Shown here: in pieces, positions 8,263-16,765 of the stretch
How positions within the stretch are numbered: the stretch's first letter is position 1
Layout: every line of letters begins with the position of its first letter
Source: Akkermansia muciniphila
GTDB taxonomy: Bacteria > Verrucomicrobiota > Kiritimatiellia > RFP12 > JAAYNR01
DNA length: 64,000 nucleotides
NCBI GenBank assembly: GCA_945870025.1
Contig: CAMBQN010000015.1
Coordinates: 1-64,000, forward strand
Direction of reading: 5' to 3'
Program-made: the position numbers and the translations under genes
Notes under the pieces: model-generated
Database searches by the model: none
What the model was told of the DNA's origin: nothing
The model's input: the letters and a program-made list of their open reading frames with translations, nothing else

Positions 8263-8380
8263 CGGCGCGGGGCCTGTGCGAGTGGACTCCGGTTGGCACG
8301 GTGTGATCGTTCCTCGTTGGTTTCATTCCTTCCCGGGATACCGTGTGTTTGATGGCAGGTGAAAACTCAGGAGTTGGCTG

Positions 8381-11230
8381 GTGCGCGTGCTTGCACTTAT
8401 AGTTTTCCTCGGAGTGCGGGTTGCCGATGCCGCCACTCCGATCTTGCTGTTTGCACCGGAAGTCGAGGTCTCGGCGTGTCAAGCATCGTTAGAAACGAAG
8501 CCGGGGGTGGCGGTGTTCCTGAAGACGTCCCTCGCGGAGTCGCCGCCATCGGCACAGTCGTGGATTGGCAATCACGTTCGGGTGTGTGAGTGGCGAGAGG
8601 AAACGCCTGCCGACCGTGTGCGGCTGAGCCTCCGTCACGAGGGGCTTTATCGGGTCTCCGCGCAAGAACTCGCCGAGGCCGGCGGGTGGGATGAGGCGGC
8701 AGTTTCCCAGGCGTTGAGTGAGACGAATCTCAGCCTGACGTGTCAAGGCGCTCCCGTCGCGTGGATGGCAGAGCGTGACAACCTCTATTTCTACGGCATG
8801 CCCGCCGCGCACCGCTATGCTCCCGAGAATGTCTACTGGGTGGCCTGGGGGGCGGGGACGAATCGAACGTGCGTCATGCGTGCCGAACCGGAACACCCGG
8901 TCACAAACGCGTGGTTCGGCGAACGACTCACGTTTCAAGGTACCAGCTATTTATCGCGAGTTTCGTATAGCTCGCTGGCCGATGTGCCGGTGTCGTATCT
9001 GGCGGATGGAACAGTGCTTTTGCAGAATAAGGCGCATACGCCAAGCTTCACCTTGCCGGACTGCAGCAGTGGAGTTTGGAATGGGGCGGTGACGGTCAGT
9101 TTGGTGTCCTTTTTTGAAGCCGGATATGAGGGCCACGATCATGTCGCGCGTGTTTCGGTGGGGGGTGTCCCCGTGGGCGATCCTGCGATCTGGCTGGATG
9201 AACAGGCGGTTTCATTGGCCGTGCCATTCTCATCCACTCAGATGGTGGGAGAGGCGGTTTCCCTGCTCATCGCGAACGAGACGGTTATCCCGGCCGGCGC
9301 TCCGGATATCAGTCGCTTTCTGTGCCTGTCCTATGCCTTTGACTATCGGCGGTTGTATCGGGCGCGTGGAGACACGCTGCGTTGCAGGGGAGGGGATGGC
9401 AACACGGTGGCGGTTTCGGGGTTTGGCACCAATGATGTCGTCGTGTGGGATGTGACGAACCCGCACCAACCGGTGGAGGTGGCCCCGGTGGCTTTTGCGG
9501 AGGACGGTCTGACTTCTGAGTGGACGGCTTCCTTTTCCTGCGGCGGGAGCGGCGTTGTTTACCGGGTGTGTTCGCTATCGCGGGGGACGCGGGAGCCCTC
9601 GGTCCGCGGCGTGCGCGATCGAGACTGGGCGTCGGTCGCGCAGGCCGCCGATTATGTGATGCTGATTCCCCCAGAAGGCTGGTGCCGTGGTTTCCGGGAA
9701 ACCTTGCAGCCCCTGGCCGACTACCGAAACGCAGAGGGGTTGAAGACCGTGATTGTGGATGTTGAGTCACTTTACGACCATTACAGTGATGGGCTGGTGG
9801 ATCCCCTTGCGATTCGGGCGTTTTGCGCACAGGGGCGCGCATGGGCAGGGCGTCCCTTGCGTTACCTGCTGCTGACTGGGGCGGGTTCGTTGGATTTCAA
9901 GCACGATCGGTTCACGGTCGGTGATTATACCGCCTGTCTGATTCCCACCCTGATAGCGGGTCAGCGATTCTCCTCCGGCGAGGCGATGACGATGGCGCTG
10001 GACGGTGCGCTGGGCGATGTGGACGGTGATGACATTCCGGACGTGGCGATTGGGCGGTTGCCGACCACGCGCACTCAGGACGTCGCCACGGTCGTCCAGA
10101 AAACGATCGCCTATGAGGGCGTTCTCACACGCGAGGATGGCTCGCTGGCCAAAAGCTATGCCGTCATTGCGCCCGACTGGAATGGCGTCCCGAATTCAGA
10201 TAAGTACTATCTCTTTGATCAGGCGACCGATCGACTGCGGATGCCGCTCGAAGCCGCAGGACGGAGATTCCTCGCGAGTTATCCCGACCCGGCCGACCCC
10301 GAGAATCCATCCTTGGTGAAGCGTGACGTTCTTTTTCCCGCACTGCAGGCAGGCACGGGCCTCTTTCATTTCTTTGGGCACAGCAACAAAAACTCCTTGG
10401 GATTCAAAGAACCCAAGCTGTTGCTGGGAAGTACGGACATCAAGCCGACAAACTGGCAGCGGCCGACGCTGGCGGTTCTGATCGGCTGTCAGGTCAACGT
10501 GTGGCACTATTTAACGGACTATTCCGTGACGCTGGTTCCGTACGGGACCTTTGCGAAAAACACCGGTTTTGTCGCGGGCTTGGGGTCAACGGGCTTTTTT
10601 TTGGCGCACGAAGGGGCTGAATTAGGAGTTCATTTCTATGCCGAGGCGGCCGCACAGGGGACGGTACGGATTGGCGATGCCCTGCGAATGGGACTGAAAA
10701 AGACGATGGAAGACCCCGTGCTGGACCCCGAGCAATTGCCCTCTCTGGAGAAGGAGCATTTCCGCAAGCGGATTTTGTCTTTCAGTTTGGTGGGTGATCC
10801 GGCGTTGGTATATCGGCATGACGTGACACCCCAGGGAACGGATGTCGGATGGCTGATGGGACAGGGGCAATGCGCACCGCAAGCCGATCTGCAAGACCCT
10901 GATGCTGACGGGTGGCCTAGTTGGCAGGAATACCAGGCGGGGACGGCGGCAACCGGATGTGTGCTCCGCATCAAGGCTTGGGAATCGATGGACGAGGGCC
11001 GACGGGCGCTTGCGTTTGAGGCGAATGGGGCCAAGCGCTATCACGTGGAGCAGAAGCAGTCCTTAGCGGCCGGCGACACCTGGCAAGCTGTCCCCTGGTC
11101 TTGGACGAACGCGACGGATTGGACATCCGATACGGTTCCCATTCAGCCTCAGGGACCCGTCACCCGGATCACGATTCCGGGGTCACCGGGAGCATCACGC
11201 GCTTTTTTCCGGATACGTGAGCTGGAGTAA
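8381..11230 (+). CDS. Secreted C25 (gingipain/PorU-like) cysteine peptidase
   Basis: Signal peptide; GLYRVSAQEL N-terminal region; GALGDVDGDDIPDVAIGRLPTTR; catalytic His in LFHFFGHSN and Cys in LAVLIGCQ. Confidence 0.82.
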   Translation: MRVLALIVFLGVRVADAATPILLFAPEVEVSACQASLETKPGVAVFLKTSLAESPPSAQSWIGNHVRVCEWREETPADRVRLSLRHEGLYRVSAQELAEAGGWDEAAVSQALSETNLSLTCQGAPVAWMAERDNLYFYGMPAAHRYAPENVYWVAWGAGTNRTCVMRAEPEHPVTNAWFGERLTFQGTSYLSRVSYSSLADVPVSYLADGTVLLQNKAHTPSFTLPDCSSGVWNGAVTVSLVSFFEAGYEGHDHVARVSVGGVPVGDPAIWLDEQAVSLAVPFSSTQMVGEAVSLLIANETVIPAGAPDISRFLCLSYAFDYRRLYRARGDTLRCRGGDGNTVAVSGFGTNDVVVWDVTNPHQPVEVAPVAFAEDGLTSEWTASFSCGGSGVVYRVCSLSRGTREPSVRGVRDRDWASVAQAADYVMLIPPEGWCRGFRETLQPLADYRNAEGLKTVIVDVESLYDHYSDGLVDPLAIRAFCAQGRAWAGRPLRYLLLTGAGSLDFKHDRFTVGDYTACLIPTLIAGQRFSSGEAMTMALDGALGDVDGDDIPDVAIGRLPTTRTQDVATVVQKTIAYEGVLTREDGSLAKSYAVIAPDWNGVPNSDKYYLFDQATDRLRMPLEAAGRRFLASYPDPADPENPSLVKRDVLFPALQAGTGLFHFFGHSNKNSLGFKEPKLLLGSTDIKPTNWQRPTLAVLIGCQVNVWHYLTDYSVTLVPYGTFAKNTGFVAGLGSTGFFLAHEGAELGVHFYAEAAAQGTVRIGDALRMGLKKTMEDPVLDPEQLPSLEKEHFRKRILSFSLVGDPALVYRHDVTPQGTDVGWLMGQGQCAPQADLQDPDADGWPSWQEYQAGTAATGCVLRIKAWESMDEGRRALAFEANGAKRYHVEQKQSLAAGDTWQAVPWSWTNATDWTSDTVPIQPQGPVTRITIPGSPGASRAFFRIRELE

Positions 11231-11233
11231 GTC

Positions 11234-11524
11234 ATGACCTATTGTCGAAAGCCCGAGATTGTAGCCCGATCAGTTGCCGGAGAGCATGTTTTGATTCCCA
11301 TACAGGGGTGCACGAATCGGGTGTATACCGTGAACGGCGTGGGACGGTGGTTATGGGAATTGCTTGCGACGCCGTGTTCAGACGGGGATTTGTTGGAGGC
11401 GCTGGTGGAGCGTTACGGCCTTTCGCCGGAGACGGCGTGTGTCGATGTGCGCCACTTTCTGGATGAAATGAAGCGGATGGGGCTCGTGGAAGTGGTGGAA
11501 GGATGGAAGGATATCGGGCGGTGA
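11234..11524 (+). CDS. PqqD-like protein (RiPP recognition element)
   Basis: PqqD-type wHTH layout: RSVAGEHVLIPIQGCTNRVYTVNGVGRWLWELLATPCSDGDLLEALVERYGLSPETACVDVRHFLDEMKRMGLVE. Confidence 0.8.
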   Translation: MTYCRKPEIVARSVAGEHVLIPIQGCTNRVYTVNGVGRWLWELLATPCSDGDLLEALVERYGLSPETACVDVRHFLDEMKRMGLVEVVEGWKDIGR

Positions 11525-11606
11525 AGAATCCGGAAGAATCCGGTGTTGACGTGGGTCCGTTTATTCTGAATAATGTGAATCCAAACGGTTTAAAAGGGAG
11601 ATGACT

Positions 11607-11786
11607 ATGGGCTGGATGGATCGTTCCCGAGAATACAGTGGCGAAGAGTATCGCTCGCCTGCGGTGGCCGAACATCAATTAGACGCGGGCGGCAATTACG
11701 TCAGCCCCGCATGGGCTGTGGGTGATGTTGACAAACCTTCTACGGGTGGCGGGATTGTGCCGTTGGATGGGTCGCCCGCGCTCTGA
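11607..11786 (+). CDS. Candidate RiPP-type precursor peptide (59 aa)
   Basis: RBS AAAGGGAG; MGWMDRSREYSGEEYRSPAVAEHQLDAGGNYVSPAWAVGDVDKPSTGGGIVPLDGSPAL; YxxPxV motif; lies between PqqD-like and HprK-like genes. Confidence 0.6.
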   Translation: MGWMDRSREYSGEEYRSPAVAEHQLDAGGNYVSPAWAVGDVDKPSTGGGIVPLDGSPAL

Positions 11787-11825
11787 TGTGAGGCGATCTT
11801 TGTCACGGGTATTTGGGATCAGGGC

Positions 11826-12791
11826 GTGGTTTTGCCCCTGAGTGTGGGGGTGTTCATGTCTCCAGTTACTGCCGCGATGCAGCCGACATTAACCTTGGGG
11901 GGAGTACGGTTCACGCTGCGGGGAACGGGAGATGCGTTGGCGTTCCGCCCCGCCTTTGAACCCTTCTGGACGCGCGAGGAGACGGCTGATTTGGCGTGTG
12001 AGGTGTTGTGTTGCGGTGCCGACGCGACGCTGGCCTTACGGCCCAGCATGCCCGACCGCCCCTGGTCTTTCACGGTACAGGCGGGATGCTGTGACGTGGT
12101 GCGCCGCAATCAGGCAGGGGAAGCGCTTTGGCGGCTGGTGGCACCGCTCTCTTTCGAACAGGTTGAAGTCACGTGGAACCCCGTGTTATTTCCGGATTTC
12201 TTCGGCTCGTATGAACGGGCATGGAGCACGGGCCTGGGGATATGCCTGCTCGCCTTCCGGTTGCGCGCCTGCGGCGGACTGGTGCTTCACGGGACGGCCG
12301 CCGACCTGCAGGGAGAGGGCATCCTGTGTCTCGGCGTATCGGGAAGAGGTAAAAGCACGCTGGCGCGCCTGTTGGATGCTGAAGGGATTCCGGTGCTCAC
12401 AGACGAGCGCCCGATCGTAAGGCTCATGCGGGAAACGCCTGCGGGCGACGTTCCGGGGTCACCCCGTTTTCACGTTTATGGTTCGCCCTGGCCCAGTTCG
12501 GCGGGATTTGCGGCGCAGGCGCGCGCCACGCTGCGGCGCATCTACTTCTTGGAGCACGGGCGCGAAAACCGCCGGGTGCCCTTGACGCCGCCCGAGGCGT
12601 TCCGTCGTCTCATCCAGGTGGTGGCCATTCCCTGGCAGAATCCGGTTCTGTTTGATCCCTGCCTGGAGACGATTCAGACGCTGCTGGAGACCGTTCCTGC
12701 GGCTGTGCTCGCGTTCCGTCCGGACGCGTCGGCGGTCGACTGGGTGCGCAACGGAGGGGGCGTGAACGAAGCGGAGGTGGGCGTTGAGTAA
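11826..12791 (+). CDS. HPr kinase-like (HprK-related) P-loop kinase
   Basis: GILCLGVSGRGKSTLARLLDAEGIPVLTDERPIVR (Walker A plus HprK-type following region); ATG at 11856 is an alternative start. Confidence 0.75.
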   Translation: MVLPLSVGVFMSPVTAAMQPTLTLGGVRFTLRGTGDALAFRPAFEPFWTREETADLACEVLCCGADATLALRPSMPDRPWSFTVQAGCCDVVRRNQAGEALWRLVAPLSFEQVEVTWNPVLFPDFFGSYERAWSTGLGICLLAFRLRACGGLVLHGTAADLQGEGILCLGVSGRGKSTLARLLDAEGIPVLTDERPIVRLMRETPAGDVPGSPRFHVYGSPWPSSAGFAAQARATLRRIYFLEHGRENRRVPLTPPEAFRRLIQVVAIPWQNPVLFDPCLETIQTLLETVPAAVLAFRPDASAVDWVRNGGGVNEAEVGVE

Positions 12792-14589
12792 GCTCCGGAA
12801 ATGGCGCGAAATCACCGCCCCCTGCCTGCGTGCGTTGCATCTGGCATGGGCGAGTTCGCGCCCGCTGGCGTGGTTGCAGACGGGTCTCGTGGGGCTCCAA
12901 GCCCTGGTGCCGCTGGCAGCCCTGTATACCTTGAAACGGGCTGTGGATGCGGCGTCGGCCGCGTTTACGCAGCTTGCGGATCAACCTGTAACCGGATTGG
13001 GGTCCCTCACGTTGCGTCTGGCGCATGATCCGGTGGGGCGGGCGGTGGCGTTCTGGTTTGTGGCGGGTGCCGGTGTCATGGCCGTATCGGCCTGTTTGCG
13101 AGTGTGGGTGGCGTGGGTGGCAGAACAGCATGCCATGGCGGTGAGCGACCATGTTCATCGTTTGCTGCACCAGAAGATGACAGAGATCGATCTAGCCTTT
13201 TTCGACAACACGGCCGACCAGGATCGTTTGCATTTCGTGCAGGAACAGGCGATGAGCCGGCCGGTGGCCGTATTGGGATCGGTGTATCAGATCTTTCAGA
13301 GTGTCATCGGGCTCTTGGGCGTGTTGGCCCTGATTTCGCTCCTCCATCCGGTGGCTGGATTGGTGCTGGTGCTTTCCGGAACCCCAGGCCTGTTGCTGCG
13401 GATCTACCGGGGGCGACGGTATTACGAATGGCGCAAGGTGCTGGCGCCCTTGGAACGTGAAGCGGGTTACTTTCATCACCTGCTGACATCTGGCGATGCC
13501 GCCAAAGAAATCAGGGTTTATCGGTTGGGCGAATTCTGCCGCCAGCGGTTTGATGGTGTGCGCATGCGGTTGCGGCAAGCCCGTCTGGCGTGGCGCAAAC
13601 AGACGTTGCGGGAGGAGTTTGGCCTTCAGATCTGGGTGTGGGTTGTGGCGAGCGGGTTGCTGCTGTGGATGACGGGTAACCTGCTGACCCACGGGATCAC
13701 GCTTGGCGCGTTGGTCATGTATGCTCAGGCCGTCCAGCGTGGACAAGGGTTGCTGGGTTCGCTTGTCGGCGCGATTGCGGATATGCGTCAATCCGCTTTG
13801 TTTCTGGCTTCTTTCGACGAGTTGCTGCATCTGCCTGCTGACGTGAAGGCGCCCCCTGTTCCGCGACCGGTCCCGTCCTCGTTGGTCCACGGGGTGGTCT
13901 TTGATCACGTGAGTTTTGCCTATCCGGGAAAAGAGCGGCCCGTGCTGGATCAGGTGTCGTTTACGTTGCGTGTCGGCGAGCGGATTGCCCTGATGGGGCC
14001 GAATGGGTCGGGCAAATCCACGATCCTCAAACTGCTGGCCCGGCTCTATGATCCCGATTCGGGACGGATTCTGGTGGATGGCGTCGATGTGCGCGAATTC
14101 GACCCGCAAGCCTGGCGCTGTCGGCTGGGTTTTTTGTTTCAGGATTACGGATGCTATCAACTGACGGCTGCAGAGAATATCCGCTTGGGAGACCCGATCT
14201 CGGCAGACATGGAGATTCGGGTGGACGTGGCCGCCCGCCAGGCGGGGCTTGATGAGTGTCTGCGGCAGTGGCCGCAGGCGATTGACACGGCGTTGGGACG
14301 GAAGTTTCAGGATGGAATTGAACCCAGCATGGGACAGTGGCAGCGACTGGCGATCGCGCGCGCGCTTGTGCGACAATCAGATCTGCTGATTCTAGATGAG
14401 CCGACCCGGTCACTCGACGCCCGTAGTCTGCATGATTTGCAGCGTCTGCTGGCGCAGACGGACGCCCATCGGATCACGTTGATTGTGAGTCATCGCGAGG
14501 AGTTGATCGCGGTGGCGGATCGCGTGCTGATCGTCGCCGAAGGTCTGGTGAGTGATGCGGAAACGCGGCCGGCGGGTGACGAAAGGTAA
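12784..14589 (+). CDS. ABC transporter, fused permease/ATPase (exporter)
   Basis: TM N-terminal half; Walker A LMGPNGSGKST, Walker B LLILDEPTRSLDARS, degenerate signature PSMGQWQRLAIARAL. Confidence 0.92.
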   Translation: MSKLRKWREITAPCLRALHLAWASSRPLAWLQTGLVGLQALVPLAALYTLKRAVDAASAAFTQLADQPVTGLGSLTLRLAHDPVGRAVAFWFVAGAGVMAVSACLRVWVAWVAEQHAMAVSDHVHRLLHQKMTEIDLAFFDNTADQDRLHFVQEQAMSRPVAVLGSVYQIFQSVIGLLGVLALISLLHPVAGLVLVLSGTPGLLLRIYRGRRYYEWRKVLAPLEREAGYFHHLLTSGDAAKEIRVYRLGEFCRQRFDGVRMRLRQARLAWRKQTLREEFGLQIWVWVVASGLLLWMTGNLLTHGITLGALVMYAQAVQRGQGLLGSLVGAIADMRQSALFLASFDELLHLPADVKAPPVPRPVPSSLVHGVVFDHVSFAYPGKERPVLDQVSFTLRVGERIALMGPNGSGKSTILKLLARLYDPDSGRILVDGVDVREFDPQAWRCRLGFLFQDYGCYQLTAAENIRLGDPISADMEIRVDVAARQAGLDECLRQWPQAIDTALGRKFQDGIEPSMGQWQRLAIARALVRQSDLLILDEPTRSLDARSLHDLQRLLAQTDAHRITLIVSHREELIAVADRVLIVAEGLVSDAETRPAGDER

Positions 14590-14698
14590 TGGGTCACTCA
14601 TTGGAGGTGTGGCAAGCGGTATTCCGCGCGACACCGATTCCGATACCGACCCCGACCTCGATAACTCAATCACCTCATCATTAGAATTGCTGTCGCCG

Positions 14699-14874
14699 GG
14701 AGTTCACGGTTGACAATCCACTCAGGGAAGGGTACTTTGCTCGAAGTCAAAGGAGCGCGCGAATCAGGCGGATGGAAGTACTGACGGACACGGACCATGT
14801 TGGACACCCACAGACACATACGGATGCTGCCGGAACAGGTGGCGAACAAGATCGCGGCGGGCGAGGTGGTGGAG
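14699..14874 (+). repeat. 176-bp direct repeat of the mutL 5' region (copy 2, native mutL)
   Basis: See 5366-5541. Confidence 0.93.
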
Positions 14875-16680
14875 CGTCCGGCATCGGTGGTGAAGGAGCT
14901 TGTCGAGAATGCCATTGACGCAGGGGCGCGCCGAATCGAGGTGCATGTCGCCGCGGGTGGTCGCAAGCTGATCGAGGTGCGCGACGACGGGAGCGGCATG
15001 GGCCGTGACGACGCGCTGATGAGCATCGAGCGGCAGGCGACGAGCAAGATCCGGGATGTGGACGACATTGAGCGCATCAGCACGCTCGGGTTTCGCGGCG
15101 AAGCCATTCCGGCGATTGCATCGGTCTCGCGTTTCACCCTCAAAACCTGCGCCGCAGGAGAGGGGGAGGGGACGGAGCTGACGGTGATTGGCGGCCGGTT
15201 GCAAGACGTCAAGGCGGCCGGATTTCCCCAGGGAACAACCATCGAGGTCAGGGATTTGTTTTTCAACGTCCCGGCGCGGCGAAAGTTTTTGCGGGCGTAT
15301 CAAACCGAACAGGCGCACATCCGCACGGTGTTTACGCTGCACGCGCTCGCCCATCCGGAGATCGGGATGGCGCTCCAGTCGGACGGACGGGACGTGGCGC
15401 GGCTGGCGCCGGAGTCGACGCTGGAGGATCGTATCCGCGAGCTGTTTGGCGCAGAATTTCTGACGGGGCTGCGGCCGGTTTCGCGCGAACTGGCGGGCGT
15501 GTCCGTGACCGGATTTGTGGGCTTGCCGGCGTTGACCCGTTCGGATCGGAGCGACCAGTACGTCTTCATCAATGGCCGTCCTGCGACCGCACCGGTGATC
15601 GCCTACGCCTTGCGCGAGGCCTATCCGCCGCTGGACGGCGAGCGGAAGCCCGTGGTGTTCCTGTTTCTGGCGATGAACCCCGAGCTGGTGGATGTCAATG
15701 TCCACCCGACCAAGCGCGAGGTTCGGTTCCGGCGGCCGGCCGATGTGCGCGAAGCGATAATCGAGGGGATCTGCGCGGCGTTGGGGCGGACGCGGCGTCT
15801 GGCGGTTGCAACGGGGGCGGCCGCGTCATCCGCTGGCGGGGCCGGGCACCCGCCGGAGGGCGCATGCGGCGTGGATGCGGCGCTGCCGGTCATGCCGACG
15901 GCTGCCCCGCCGCCGGGCCAGCCGGCGCGCGATCTGCCGTTGCCGCCGCTGCGGCCGCCCGGGGGCGTGCCGCTGCCGTTCGATTATCCGGGGAAGACCT
16001 TGCCGTGTCCGCAAGCGCCCCCTCCGGTCGTCGAGGCCGTGCCTGCGGCGGAAACGCCGCAACCCCTCGACGACGCCTTTGCCGGCGGCGCGGGGGCGCC
16101 ATGGGCCTGGTGCCGCGTCATCGGTCCGGTGGGCGGCTTGTATCTGCTGCTGGAGATCGATTCCGGGTATGTCGTGCTGGACCCGCGAGCCGCGCACGAG
16201 CGGGTGCTTTACGAACGGCTGCTGGCGCGGGTCAGGCGCGGCGAGGCATTGACGCAGACCTTGCTGCTTCCCGAAACAGTGGTCCTGCCGCCAGCGCATG
16301 CCGAGCGGTTGCGCGGATGGCTGACGGTCTTGCAGCGAATGGGGTTTGGGGTGGCTGAGTTTGGCGGCGACACATTTCTGGTGGACGCGTTGCCTCCGGA
16401 GGTTGCGGCCGTGCCCTGCCGCAGCCTGTTGCTGGACATTTGCAACGATCTCGAGACGCTCGGTGCGCGGCGCGGCGCAGAGGGGTGGCGTGAGGATGCG
16501 CTGGTGCGGGCGGCGTGTGCGGCGGCGGTCAAGAACGACGGCGCGCTGGCGACCGAGGAGGCCGGGCAATTGGTGCGCGACCTCGCTGCATGCCGCATGC
16601 CGTACACCTGTCCACGTGGCCGTCCGACGATGATTCTCACGACGTACCGCGAACTGGCGCGCAAATTCGGCCGCGCCTAA
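14797..16680 (+). CDS. mutL: DNA mismatch repair protein MutL
   Basis: RMLPEQVANKIAAGEVVERPASVVKELVENAIDAGA; IRDVDDIERISTLGFRGEAIPAIASVS; VDVNVHPTKREVRF. Confidence 0.97.
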   Translation: MLDTHRHIRMLPEQVANKIAAGEVVERPASVVKELVENAIDAGARRIEVHVAAGGRKLIEVRDDGSGMGRDDALMSIERQATSKIRDVDDIERISTLGFRGEAIPAIASVSRFTLKTCAAGEGEGTELTVIGGRLQDVKAAGFPQGTTIEVRDLFFNVPARRKFLRAYQTEQAHIRTVFTLHALAHPEIGMALQSDGRDVARLAPESTLEDRIRELFGAEFLTGLRPVSRELAGVSVTGFVGLPALTRSDRSDQYVFINGRPATAPVIAYALREAYPPLDGERKPVVFLFLAMNPELVDVNVHPTKREVRFRRPADVREAIIEGICAALGRTRRLAVATGAAASSAGGAGHPPEGACGVDAALPVMPTAAPPPGQPARDLPLPPLRPPGGVPLPFDYPGKTLPCPQAPPPVVEAVPAAETPQPLDDAFAGGAGAPWAWCRVIGPVGGLYLLLEIDSGYVVLDPRAAHERVLYERLLARVRRGEALTQTLLLPETVVLPPAHAERLRGWLTVLQRMGFGVAEFGGDTFLVDALPPEVAAVPCRSLLLDICNDLETLGARRGAEGWREDALVRAACAAAVKNDGALATEEAGQLVRDLAACRMPYTCPRGRPTMILTTYRELARKFGRA

Positions 16681-16723
16681 ATATCGTCTCGTAATTCGCC
16701 TCTTCTCGCACGTAACGCCCACC

Positions 16724-16742
16724 CTGTGGCTAAACCGATTAC
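16724..16742. repeat. R2-core-like sequence CTGTGGCTAAACCGATTAC (no MITE)
   Basis: Matches the end of the R2 repeats at 5131-5139 and 56530-56546 (reverse complement). Confidence 0.5.
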
Positions 16743-16765
16743 AGCTGGGTGTCCGGGTTAGCGCT

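Noticed and set aside
11234-11524. PQQ biosynthesis cluster (PqqD present)
   Set aside because: No pqqA, pqqC or pqqE-like radical SAM gene nearby; the PqqD-like protein fits an RRE role with the HprK-like kinase and exporter.
5464-14589. Canonical lasso peptide cluster
   Set aside because: No transglutaminase-like B2 protease and no asparagine-synthetase-like cyclase are encoded in the window; only the accessory-type genes are present.
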